Shown in pieces: positions 11,007 to 21,555 of a DNA stretch of 64,000 bases (positions within the stretch are counted from its first letter, which is position 1; each line of letters opens with the position of its first letter). The DNA is from Oreohelix idahoensis (lineage: Eukaryota; Mollusca; Gastropoda; Stylommatophora; Oreohelicidae), in the NCBI GenBank assembly GCA_024509875.1, contig JAMPIV010014141.1, positions 186,001 to 250,000 on the forward strand. The letters run 5' to 3'. The notes beneath the pieces were generated by a model. That model did not search any database and was not told the origin of the DNA. It was given only the letters and a program-made list of their open reading frames with translations. A program made the position numbers and the translations under genes.

Positions 11007-12228
11007 TGATGACGCCCAATTTATATTATGATTGAGTAATTGGCCGCCAAATGACGCGTGCACCATGAGGTGAGTGATGGTGTCCGTGGTCTGGTTTTGT
11101 GAAGTGTGCAGATGTGTTCAGTCAACAATGATCATACAAAAATAACAGGGCAATCCACATTAGGACGTCAGTAAACTCACGACGTATAAAGTCAATGATT
11201 CTTGTAACAGCCGATGACGTTTTTCTTCATTATTTATTGTGGACGCCACAGTGACAAAATGGTTACGCGAATATGTAGGCACATCAAACAGTCATTATCA
11301 CAGCAACATTCAATACAGCAATGGACGGTAGACAGCATTACAATGATGAGTCAGATGCATGTTATATTTCATAGTGCTGTAAATGTAGTCAGGTGAAAAA
11401 CTCCATCCTTTTCTATAACAGCCAGGAGATAACCAGATGTATGAGATCAGTTCACTCTCCTTAGTCTGACTTCAGCAAGACAGACACGTCTGCCGAAGTA
11501 TAAATAATGTCCTCAAAAATATCCTCTAGATAATAAAGGTTTTCCAAACCTAGTTCATTTAACAAAGTAGCAAGTAATGGTCCTTGGGACATGCATCAAC
11601 CGATGCAGTACAATACAGCGACATGTGAGCTGGGAAAACATCTCGTGACGACGACTTTCGAAGACAGGCTATGAATCGAAATCGCTCACGACCCAAAATC
11701 GATAGAGTTAATGAAAAGTTAATTTACCTTGCCTTCAGGAAATACACAGAAATATCACGCCTCCCGACATGTGGGAAACACTAGAGGTATTATCTCGAAT
11801 AAACGAAATATCCATTAAGAGGACTACACATCCCTGACAGAACAAAAAATAGCGGAGATCACCTCTTCAACGAGGCATCTCTTTCGCCATTCCAAATCGC
11901 TCACTCCACTAGTGGTGGGCGGAAACCGATCGACCAAGAAGCAAGACAAGTCATGCGCAGTCCAGCGCAAAATGACCACAGCTCAGAACTTAAGACGCAA
12001 GACCTTTACTACGAACCAGCGTAAGAATGATTACCAAAAGGATAACCCAACAGGTTGCCAACCGCTGAGAAAACGGCCTAGCATAGCAAACTTAACTGCA
12101 TTCAATACCAACGCGGGGAGACAAATGCTTACCGAGAAAAGTGACTATAAATTTCAAGCAGTTGTTGCCCTTGCGTTATAAAATAGATATTGTAATAAAA
12201 CGATGTTGCGAGAATTTATCACGCAACA
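11007..12228 (-). repeat. 3' LTR of inner element
   Basis: 1222 bp; on the plus strand it runs TGATGACGCCC to CACGCAACA, so reading minus it is TGTTGCGTGA...GGCGTCATCA. It aligns over its length with 19324-20532 but with many substitutions and short indels, including a replaced block just after the first 25 bases (plus strand). The small frame shared by both LTRs (11214-11396 and 19512-19694) has no recognised domain. Confidence 0.9.
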
Positions 12229-12993
12229 TATCACCACCTCCTCCCGATAAAAAAAAAATGTGGAACATATTTTTTTTTAAATATCAAAGAGCATGCGATA
12301 AGCGGCTCAAAACGCACGAATTATGCGCTGATAATTAATTAAATTGCCTAACATGAGGCTAAATATAGAGTGTCTGGTGAGGATATACCTCAACAGAAAA
12401 ATAAATATGTCTCAAAAAATATTCACATCGGGGAGGTGTCACCAACACACATCACGTTAGCATGTAAACACAATATACGTATGCAAGTTACCATAATCAT
12501 CATTAAACAGCATACTCTAATATTGTCTTTAAAAATGGATGTACAAATCTGATAGGAAAATTTAAATAGTACATTCTTTGACATGTAATGACATAAGTAC
12601 ATAGTAAAGTTAAACTACATGACGATCCAGGACATATGCTCTGGTATTCCGAGGGTAAGTACACAATCTAGAACTCGTCATGCTTGATAATAGTAAGGTA
12701 AGTCCTCAGCTCAACAATGACATTCTGAGAAAGTACAAGCAATATAATGCTAATTAATAACTAATATGCTTCATAAGGTACAATACATTATTAATAATTG
12801 TGGCTGTTTAGTAAACTAACGGCCCTTATATTAACTACTCAGTCCTCCTCTATCATCTTAAAAAACGAACAGAAGAAGATGACAACAAAGCACGATAGTG
12901 TGTACATATAAAGTAAGTACAGATGTGCTAATCTATTGTAGAAATATAGGTGTGTTATGACTCTGTAATATATGGAAATATAGGACAGAAGTA
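12229..12993 (-). other. Inner element 3' untranslated region and polypurine tract
   Basis: Non-coding stretch between the RNase H stop and the 3' LTR. The purine-rich GGGAGGAGGTGGTGATA (minus, 12229-12245) directly before the LTR is the expected plus-strand priming site. Nothing else recognised. Confidence 0.75.
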
Positions 12994-15900
12994 TTAGTTG
13001 GAGTCATGTGGGCATCTAGACAAAATGTCAGCCATCACATTATCCGCACCACGGATAGCTCGTACCGTGAAGTGAAAAGGTTGAAGAGCTATAGCATATC
13101 GAGTGGATCTCGAACTCTTCAAATTCTTAGTCTGAATAGCTGTAAGAGCTTTCTGATCAGTCTCTAGAATGAAATGTGCGCCCAGGAGGAATCTTTGTAG
13201 TTTTAGAATTGACCAAACCATCGCTAACAACTCACGGTCTAAAACCGAGTAGTTCCTCTCTGCCGCATTTAGTTTTCTAGAAATGTACATAACAGGATGC
13301 AGAGTATTTGCATATTCTTGCATCAGTGCTGCTCCAATCCCAGTGGATGAAGCATCACTCCGAAGAACAAAAGTCCTATCAAGAGTAGGTAATCTTAAGA
13401 TGGGAGGAGAAGAAAATATATTCTTGATTTGGTCTAGTGAAGATTGGCATTCTTCAGACCAACGGACCAGATTAGGCGAACCTTTCTTCAACAATGTTGA
13501 GAGAGGTGCCATGATCGAAGATAAATTTGGAATAAATCTCCCATAAAATTGAATTAAACCTAAGAGACTCCTAACTTGTTTCTTCGTTTTAGGAACAGAG
13601 ATGTTCAGTATTTTGGAAGTATTGTGGTCTTCTGTCTTCAAGAGACCATGACCAACACGATGACCCAGGAAAGAGATTTCACCAAAACCAACAAAAGCTT
13701 TAGAAGGTTTTGCTGTCAAATTATTCTCACGTAGAGTGGACAGTAAGTCATATAACCCTAAATAGTGATCTTCCCAGGTATCACTGAAGAGACAGATGTC
13801 ATCTAAGTATGCGATGACATCCGAACGATGTGACAGAATTCGACGCATCATGCGAACGAAAGTGGCAGGGGCGTTCATGAGACCAAAAGGCATAACATTC
13901 CATTGAAATAGACCCCTAGGTGTAGAAAAAGCAGTAAGAGGTTTGGCATGCTCTGCTAAAGGCACTTGCCAATAACCTTTAGACAAGTCAAGTTTAGTGA
14001 AGAATCTAGAATTAGAAAGTCTAATCAGTAGATCTTCTAACAAAGGCATCGGTTCAGCATCGAACTTTGTGACCTGATTCAATTTGCGATAATCAACGCA
14101 AATTCGTATGTTCTTATCCTTCTTCCGGACAATAACCATGGAAGAAGAATATGGTGAAGTCGATGGTTCAATTATATTTAATTGAATCATTTCATCCAAT
14201 TCCTTTTCCACTTGCGACTGAAAGTGTATAGGAATAGGATACGGCCTAACCCTAATTGGATTATTGTCGGTAAGAATTATGTCATGTTCTATGACATCTG
14301 TGTGTCCAGGAATGTCAGTGAGAACATCCTGAAATGTTTGTAACATCGACGAGACTTGTCGATGTTCGTCACCAGAAAGATTAGGAGAAACAGAAACGTT
14401 TTTCCAAGATTCCGTGGAATGTAATGGAACCACTGGAAGGGGAAGGTTGACATCAGAGAAGGTAGCTTCCTCATCCTGTATGACAGACAGGGATGAATAA
14501 TGACCGTGAGGTGCAGGAGCATCATCCGTTGCCTGGAAAATAGGCAGCAAATAGTCCGGACGTTCGTGAAATTCCGAAAGCATGTTTATGTGGAAAGTTT
14601 TATGCTTTCCATCAATATCGACCACATAGTCAACATCGGAAATCCGAGAGACTATTGCATACGGACCTTTCCATGCAATAAGAAGTCTATTTTCCCTACT
14701 GGGGAGTAGGACGAATGCTTTGTCACCTGGACAAAGTTGTCGTAGACATCTATTCTTGTTAGCAAACTGCCTTGCCTTCTCTTTAGCAATTTCTGATGAA
14801 GCAGTTGCTAGCTTACATGCCTCAATGATCTTTTGTCTAAGAGCAATGACATACTCATATGAGGATTGAGTTTCATCGCTAATATCATCGGCAGTGATGA
14901 GATCGTGTAATAAAGACATAGGGCCGCGTGGACGCGCGCCAAAGACAAGTTCGAAGGGAGAAAATCCTGTGTGTTCATTAGGGACTTCTCTATAGGCAAA
15001 GAGAGCCGCGGGTAAAACCCTGTCCCAATCTTGAGGATGATCTTCAGTTATCTTACCAAGCAAAGTCTTGAGCGTTCTATTCAGACGCTCAACTAACCCA
15101 TTAGACATAGGATGGTAGATACTACTGAGAGATCGTTCAATATGTAAGGTAGACATTACCTGTGACATAGTGTCAGATATGAGTTGAGTGCCATGGTCTG
15201 ACAATATTTCTCTGGGGAACCCCAAGCGAGAAAATATCAACCAAAGAGCATCTGCGATATCTGTAGTAGATATGCTCTTAAGAGGAATAGCCTCTGGCCA
15301 ACGTGTGCACATATCGACACATGTAAGGATAAACTGATGTCCTCTGGCCGACTTGACCTTAAAAGGGCCAATAATATCTATGGCCATTTTCTGAAACGGC
15401 CGAATAGGAATGTCAGCAGCCTGGATAGGCGCAGCATGTCGTGGTCCTCTAGATTTGACCTCCTGACATACCTTGCATGATCGGCAGTAAATACGAATGT
15501 CCTTATTGACAAAAGGCCAAAAGAAAGCCGCAAGGACTCTCGACTTCGTACGGGCAAAACCCATATGTCCAGCACATTGCGAGTCATGAGCATGTTGTAA
15601 TATTTGCACTCTCATGCTCTTGGGAACAAGAATTTGCGAATGTGCCGACGTAGTCGAATCTTGTACCATACGTACAAGTACGCCGTTTCTCATTGCAATC
15701 CAAGATTTTCTATTTGTATCCTGATTCGGATCACCTTTCTTCGCAAGAACGAAGAATTTTTTTAAAGAAGGATCTTCTTCTTGCAATTTTATGAAAGAGT
15801 CACGAGTGATTACTAAGTGACTATCTTGGCTATCAACTTCATTATCACTATTCAGTGAAGTTTCGGGTGTTTGTAGAGCTTGTGCTCTTGTAACTACTGC

Positions 15901-17886
15901 ATTTGTAGCTTGCATGTTATTATCTTCCCAAGCAGCAATCTGCTGTGGGGTACACTCCCTAACTCCGTGAATACGACCAATAATAAGGTCCGCAATAGGA
16001 TTAGGTAAGAGACAAGCATGCACATCTCCAGTAAAGAAAGGAGTGGCAATGCGAATTACAGCAGTAGGATATTTTTCTAGAGTGCCGCCAAATGTGACAC
16101 ATTTAATAACCCTTCCTGTAGCACAAGATGGATCTACAAGCGATTGTCTAACACCAATAGTGGTGCATCCGGAATCGAAAAGTAGTGAGACCGGAGTATC
16201 ATTAACAAGACCCTTATGTAGAATTAAAGAACCCCTCCCGTCATGCGCAACAGCAGCAGGAAGAGCGGGAAGTGGGTGACCACAACTCAAAGTAGTTATG
16301 GTACCCGGTTCGAATAAAGTACTGCATTGGGGGCATTTGTTTGCTCTCTCAAAGTCAAAAGCAGAACCAGTGACAGCGTCAAAGTTTTTACTATCAACAA
16401 CATGATTACAGGCTCCCTCAGTTTCCTGTTGTACAGCATTAGCCTGCTGATATCTCTTTTTTTTGTGTTGAGATCTACCCCGACTATTATTACCTCTGAA
16501 GTTATCAGAGTTATTATTATCTCTGCAGTTATTATTGTCTCTATTGTAATTGTTATCCTGGTTCGAATACCAGTTTCCACGATTACTATCATGTTCACAT
16601 TGATGCGAACATCTATTTGTTTGGTTTTGAGGTCTTCGGCAGGAATAACCTCTATTACCATATCCTCTTTTGAAATGCCTATAATTATTAGGGTGATAGT
16701 AACGAGTACTATCAGGTTGTCTCCAATTCTTCGAAGAAGAATCACCATGAAATTGATTTCCATGATTTTGACAGAAATTACCGCTACTCTTTCTATCAAA
16801 ATTTTGTTGGGATCTACGAGCAAAGTTTTGACCATACGGAGCTGCCGAAGCAACTGGTAAACCTTCTTTCACCTTAGAGTTACCCATGGTTATGTGTGGG
16901 TGCGCAGTTACGTATTGGCAACAGAAATCTTCCATTTCTTTTATTGTTTTAGGTTTACGTTCATGAAGGAAAGCAAGGAAAGACTCATTGACAGACGACA
17001 TGACTTTGTCTCTAAGTATTAAGTCCATAAGTCCTTCATAAGTTTTTTCCGTCTTAGATAGTTCAACCCATCGTGAGAAAGTAATGCGTATTCTTGCAAT
17101 AAACTCGGAGAATTCAACTCCATTTTCAGGTAACATGTTTTTAAATTGTAGACGATAGCCGTCTTCGTTAAGCTGATATTTCTTTAACAAAGCGGCCCTG
17201 ACAACCTCATAATTGTTCTTGTCAGGTTCATCCACCATATTTAATATACTTAGAGCTTTACCTGTCAGTATCCCTGATAACTGATAAACATATTTTGCTT
17301 TGTCTATGTTATGAGCTGTACATGCTTGTTCAAATCTGTCCAGATAGAACATTATGTCATCACTGGAAGGACTAAATGTTGGTAACTTAATCTTAAAAGT
17401 ATCATTATTAGCCTTACCAGAAGATGAACCCTTGTTTGAATCATTACCATTACTCATGTTCGTCAATTTCAATTTTTCCAACTCTAAAGCTAAGACCTTT
17501 TCTTCATGTTCCATTTTTGCTTTCTCTTTCCTCTCATCAGACTCTCTCTGTAATCTTCTTTCCTCAGCCTGAGCCTCTATTTGAAGTCTTTCAGCTTCTT
17601 TTTCAAGTCTTTTATTCTCAGCTTCTTTTTCAAGTCTTTTATTCTCAGCTTCTTTTTCAAGTCTTTTATTTTCAGCCTCTAGCTGGAGTTTTCTTTCCTC
17701 AGCTTCTGATTCCCTTTTTTGTTTTTCCATTTCCATTTGGAATCTTTTTTCATCCACCTGCATCTGCAGTTTCTTTTGTTCAGCTTCCATTGCTTTATCA
17801 TATCGAGCAGTTGCAAATTCTTCTAACTTATCACCAGTCTTCCCAAGCAATTTACCCTGCTCAATAAAGTGCTCAAATGTAGACAT
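12994..17886 (-). CDS. Gag-Pol polyprotein, Gmr1-like order (PR-IN-RT-RH)
   Basis: A single uninterrupted frame of about 1630 codons. I start at MSTFEHFIEQG because the three other elements begin there; an upstream ATG would add MLDN. In order: coiled coil with EAENKRLEK repeats (about 25-145), Gag core (about 165-345), Arg/Asn-rich tail, CPQC...CGH (about 525-545), protease-like LFDSGCTT (Asp near 571), an HHCC-type zinc region (about 765-800), integrase core Asp 837, Asp 897 and Glu 933 (exactly 35 residues between the last two), a GPY/F-like WKGPYAIVS, RT with FTKLDLSKGYWQVPL and YLDD (1360-1363), and RNase H with LRSDAS, DRELLA, ETDQKAL and ADILSRC. The frame ends directly after RNase H. 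There is no frameshift between Gag and Pol, so processing must rely on the protease. Integrase before RT is the reverse of most Ty3/gypsy elements and defines the Gmr1-like group. Confidence 0.95.
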   Translation of the reverse strand: MSTFEHFIEQGKLLGKTGDKLEEFATARYDKAMEAEQKKLQMQVDEKRFQMEMEKQKRESEAEERKLQLEAENKRLEKEAENKRLEKEAENKRLEKEAERLQIEAQAEERRLQRESDERKEKAKMEHEEKVLALELEKLKLTNMSNGNDSNKGSSSGKANNDTFKIKLPTFSPSSDDIMFYLDRFEQACTAHNIDKAKYVYQLSGILTGKALSILNMVDEPDKNNYEVVRAALLKKYQLNEDGYRLQFKNMLPENGVEFSEFIARIRITFSRWVELSKTEKTYEGLMDLILRDKVMSSVNESFLAFLHERKPKTIKEMEDFCCQYVTAHPHITMGNSKVKEGLPVASAAPYGQNFARRSQQNFDRKSSGNFCQNHGNQFHGDSSSKNWRQPDSTRYYHPNNYRHFKRGYGNRGYSCRRPQNQTNRCSHQCEHDSNRGNWYSNQDNNYNRDNNNCRDNNNSDNFRGNNSRGRSQHKKKRYQQANAVQQETEGACNHVVDSKNFDAVTGSAFDFERANKCPQCSTLFEPGTITTLSCGHPLPALPAAVAHDGRGSLILHKGLVNDTPVSLLFDSGCTTIGVRQSLVDPSCATGRVIKCVTFGGTLEKYPTAVIRIATPFFTGDVHACLLPNPIADLIIGRIHGVRECTPQQIAAWEDNNMQATNAVVTRAQALQTPETSLNSDNEVDSQDSHLVITRDSFIKLQEEDPSLKKFFVLAKKGDPNQDTNRKSWIAMRNGVLVRMVQDSTTSAHSQILVPKSMRVQILQHAHDSQCAGHMGFARTKSRVLAAFFWPFVNKDIRIYCRSCKVCQEVKSRGPRHAAPIQAADIPIRPFQKMAIDIIGPFKVKSARGHQFILTCVDMCTRWPEAIPLKSISTTDIADALWLIFSRLGFPREILSDHGTQLISDTMSQVMSTLHIERSLSSIYHPMSNGLVERLNRTLKTLLGKITEDHPQDWDRVLPAALFAYREVPNEHTGFSPFELVFGARPRGPMSLLHDLITADDISDETQSSYEYVIALRQKIIEACKLATASSEIAKEKARQFANKNRCLRQLCPGDKAFVLLPSRENRLLIAWKGPYAIVSRISDVDYVVDIDGKHKTFHINMLSEFHERPDYLLPIFQATDDAPAPHGHYSSLSVIQDEEATFSDVNLPLPVVPLHSTESWKNVSVSPNLSGDEHRQVSSMLQTFQDVLTDIPGHTDVIEHDIILTDNNPIRVRPYPIPIHFQSQVEKELDEMIQLNIIEPSTSPYSSSMVIVRKKDKNIRICVDYRKLNQVTKFDAEPMPLLEDLLIRLSNSRFFTKLDLSKGYWQVPLAEHAKPLTAFSTPRGLFQWNVMPFGLMNAPATFVRMMRRILSHRSDVIAYLDDICLFSDTWEDHYLGLYDLLSTLRENNLTAKPSKAFVGFGEISFLGHRVGHGLLKTEDHNTSKILNISVPKTKKQVRSLLGLIQFYGRFIPNLSSIMAPLSTLLKKGSPNLVRWSEECQSSLDQIKNIFSSPPILRLPTLDRTFVLRSDASSTGIGAALMQEYANTLHPVMYISRKLNAAERNYSVLDRELLAMVWSILKLQRFLLGAHFILETDQKALTAIQTKNLKSSRSTRYAIALQPFHFTVRAIRGADNVMADILSRCPHDSN

Positions 17887-19323
17887 GTTGTCTAACATAT
17901 GAGTCCAAAACCTGAAATAATTAACTAATTTATTTCAAACCTAAGTGTAACAAGTCTTAATTAAGCACTTGTATATTCACATCACATTATATTATCCCAG
18001 TCTCTGTGGGAAACAAGTCTCCAATCAAAGAACTTGTATATGAAATATCAACACTCAATTCTTGATCATAAGTGCACTTCTCATTCAATAGTGCACGACA
18101 CTATTCATCATTCATTTATCATCAGTGTAGTAGTAACAGTGCATTAGCATAGCCCATTAACTAATTACTATAACTGTAAACAATGACTATGTAAACACAT
18201 GCAGAATGTAAACATTGAAAATGTAAACAATGCAAACAATGTAAACAATAACAATGTAAACAATAACAAAGATCAGCAACAATACAAAAACGTTCGCAGA
18301 AATCAACTAAAAATAAAGCAGAAATTAATGAAATATCACAAAAAATGTGACGATATCTGCGATAGAATTAAACAAAATACATGACACCACAGTGTATAAA
18401 CAAAAATGTTGTATGAAACTAAATTATAGACAAGAGTAGGCTAACAAATACAAACAAATCAAAACAAAACTAAAGAATGCGAAATAATAACGAAAACAAT
18501 ATTAAAACATGTCATCACAGCTAACATAAATAGCAACAGAAGTCGCTTAGCAAATTCCAGTATCGGAAATTTGCTAACCCTACAGAAAACGCTCACAATA
18601 GACGACCTCTATGACGTGGCATAATCTAACGGAGACACCACCCAACCGAGAACCCGCTGAAATATAAACATATAAATATACGAATAACATATAACATATA
18701 GAATGAGATGATACACAGAAGACTCAGCAGAAGTATAAGGGCACAGTTTACATACAAACAGGCCACTTAACTTATAGGCTTCCAATCGTAGAACAGCAGA
18801 AAAAACGGATGTCAATCAACGTCCTAAAGAGCGAAGCTCCAACGATGATGGCACATCTGAACTGCTTCCACTGCTAACACGATGGTACAAGAGCTTCTGA
18901 AATACTGTGTGTTGAGTTGTTTCGGCACTTGACCTTCTAATCCAAAAGTAAGTTGATGGAAATCGGTACTTGGCCTTCTTCAGAAAACAACCCGTTTCAA
19001 CCGGCACTTGACCTTCACAAAAAACGACAGCACTGGAACCTTGACAGCAGCAACTTGCTTGACTTGCGTAAAAGATAACAGCAGTCCGAGTTATCCGGCA
19101 ACATGTAACAACGCCGGGTACTGTCAAATTCTTGTTTCCGTCAAAACATTGAAATTTTGACTTTTACCGGGCAACGCCGAGTACTTTGAAAATTTTGAAG
19201 ATGTTGACTGTATTGAAGAATGTTAATTTCTTGAAGGATGCTGATGAATTCTTGTTGAAAATGAAGTGGGTAAGGGACCCCGTGTTTGCTGGTACCAGAT
19301 CAAACCAGCTTATGGCCACCAAA
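17887..19323 (-). other. Inner element leader
   Basis: Reading minus: a primer-binding-like site; three copies of (A/T)GAAGG(T/C)CAAGT(G/A)CCG at 19002-19017, 18964-18979 and 18923-18938; a long A/T-rich stretch; two hairpins with ACAAGT...ACTTGT-type arms (18013-18037 and 17950-17972); and a TTAATTATTTCAGG acceptor-like site about 30 bases before the gag ATG. A (TGTAAACAA)-like simple repeat lies at about 18178-18260. No coding frame supported. Confidence 0.7.
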
Positions 19324-20532
19324 TGATGACGCCCAATTTATATTATGATTGATATTGAAATGATGATGATGAGTGATGGTGTCCGTGGTCTGGTTTTGTG
19401 AAGTGTGCAGATGTGTTCAGTCAACAATGATCATACAAAAATAACAGGGCAATCCACATAGGACGTCAGTAAACTCACGACGTATAAAGTCAATGATTCT
19501 TGTAACAGCCGATGACGTTTTTCTTCATTATTTATTGTGGACGCCACAGTGACAAAATGGTTACGCGAATATGTAGGCACATCAAACAGTCATTATCACA
19601 GCAACATTCAATACAGCAATGGACGGTAGACAGCATTACAATGATGAGTCAGATGCATGTTATATTTCATAGTGCTGTAAATGTAGTCAGGTGAAAAACT
19701 CCATCCTTTTCTATAACAGCCAGGAGATAACCAGATGTATGAGATCAGTTCACTCTCCTTAATCTGACTTCAGCAAGACAGGCACGTCTGCTGAAGTATA
19801 AATAATGTCCTCAAAAATATCCTCTAGATAACAAAGGTTTTCCAAACCTAGTTCATATAACAAAGTAGCAAGTAATGGTCCTTGGGACATGCATCAACCG
19901 ATGCGATACAATACAGCAACACGTGAGCTGGGAAAACATCTCGTGACGACGACTTTCGAAGACAGGCTATGAATCAAAAATCGCTCACGACCAAAAATCG
20001 ATAGAGTTAATGAAAAGTTAATTTACCTTGCCTTCAGGAAATACACAGAAATATTACGCCTCCTCGGCATGTGGAAATACACTAGAGGTATTATCTCGAA
20101 TAAACGAAATATCCATTAAGAGGACTTCACATTCCTGACAGAACAAAAAATAGCGGAGATCCCCTCTTCAGCGAGGCATCCCCCTAGCTATTCAAAATCG
20201 CTCACTGACTGGTGGGCGGAAATCGATCGACCAAGAAGCAAGACCAGTCATGCGCAGTCCAGCGCAAAATGACCACAGCTCAGAACTTAAGACGCAAGGA
20301 CCTTTACTACGAACCAGCGTAAGAATGATTACCTTAAAAGGATAACCCAACAGGTTGCCAACCGTTTTCTGAGAAAACGGCCTAGCATAGCAAACTTAAC
20401 TGCATTCAATACCAACGCGAGGAGACAACTGCTCACCGAGAAAAGTGACTATAAATTTCAAGCAGTTGTTGCCCTTGCGTTACAAAATATATATTGTAAT
20501 AAAACGATGTTGCGAGAATTTCTCACGCAACA
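19324..20532 (-). repeat. 5' LTR of inner element
   Basis: 1209 bp with the same termini as 11007-12228. It contains the perfect inverted repeat CCGTTTTCTGAGAAAACGG near 20362, which is damaged in the partner LTR. As the 5' LTR it should hold the promoter, but I could not assign a TATA box or start site with confidence. Confidence 0.9.
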
Positions 20533-20537
20533 CTAGT

Positions 20538-21555
20538 ATTTCCTGAACTTAAGGTAAAGAAGAAACATTTTCTAAAACTTTACCTAGGCCTAACGACGCC
20601 ATAGATGTTATATCATCTATCTATATATTTGATGGATCGTATGTAGACGATTCCTGTACTAGCAGCACTATGAGTGGACATATGTAACATTCCATATGGG
20701 TATGGAAAACCCAAAGACATTAGATGAGCAAATGAACGGAACTTTCATTTGTAGTGAGGATATCTTTTGGATGAACACCGCTCACTGGGACCGGCGCCAT
20801 TTTGAATCCCACTGTTGGTCTGCTTGAATTGTCAATCGGAGAACGGAGATATCTTATTACCTGATGGCGATACCAGGACCTACATTGTACTGAAGTCTAC
20901 TCTTTGTTATTTGAGATTGTCAACCTTAAAAGAAAGACCCTGTTGAAGCTAAAGCCTAAAAGACTTAGCCTGAAAGACGTAGTCAGCAGAGGGTCTGTAA
21001 GGGAGCATTGTGATGACCATTATTATTGTTAACTCAAACTGATGCGACTAGTCAGTGGAGGTATGAGACGATAGACTATCATAACTATATATTTGCTCCT
21101 ATCGTCCGATTATATGTACATGCTATGAGATTGCCAAATTGCTGTTGCCACCCATTTGTCAAGTATCCAATGATTTGTTGTGTCAACCTGTTCCAATGAC
21201 TGTCAACCGTGCTGTCAGAGTGTGTATCATTAAACTGTCTAAAACGTCTGCAGTAGTTCCAGTTATCATTGACTTCCAGCCGTGAGGGTATGAGTGCATT
21301 ATTACCAACTTGTCAACTCTACAGAACCATTTATGCATTCGCGTGTTGACACTCATACTAACACTCATTGTCAACAATACATTCTTGTCGGGGCCTCATT
21401 ACGTTCCGGGACAAGGTGACCTATATGACCAACACTGTGCCGGGTTTGAGTTGACCACTTAATCTCATCAAGCCCTTATTAACGTGGTGACCTAAAAAAG
21501 AGCAGTGAGAGTTTACACGTTATCGACGTGGTGACCTGAAAAAGGATCTTTATCA
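20538..21555 (+). repeat. Middle element 5' LTR, right part
   Basis: It continues the LTR after the inner insertion and matches 28470-29487 with about eight differences. It ends GATCTTTATCA. Just before its end ACGTGGTGACCT(A/G)AAAAAG occurs twice, resembling the sequence immediately downstream of the LTR (ACGTGGTAGGCCAGC), the putative primer-binding region. Confidence 0.92.

Larger units (their letters stand above)
11007..20532 (-). mobile_element. Inner Gmr1-like Ty3/gypsy element, intact frame
   Basis: This 9526-bp element is in the opposite orientation to its hosts, between CTAGT at 11002-11006 and 20533-20537. Its LTRs are 19324-20532 (5') and 11007-12228 (3'). Reading minus, a primer-binding-like TTTGGTGGCCATAAGCTGG follows the 5' LTR, and a polypurine tract GGGAGGAGGTGGTGATA abuts the 3' LTR (12229-12245). 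One unbroken gag-pol frame fills 12994-17886. It is the only copy in the window with all catalytic motifs and no stop, so it may be competent or recently so. Its two LTRs nevertheless differ at about 40 sites. Confidence 0.92.

Noticed and set aside
11214..11396. 60-codon frame present identically at 19512
   Set aside because: It is duplicated only because both are LTR copies; it has no recognisable domain or conserved start context.
16296..16860. Frames of 177-185 codons overlapping the inner gag tail on both strands
   Set aside because: They arise from the AAT/AAC-rich Asn-Arg tail read in other frames (Ile/Thr/Val strings) and are not conserved as proteins.
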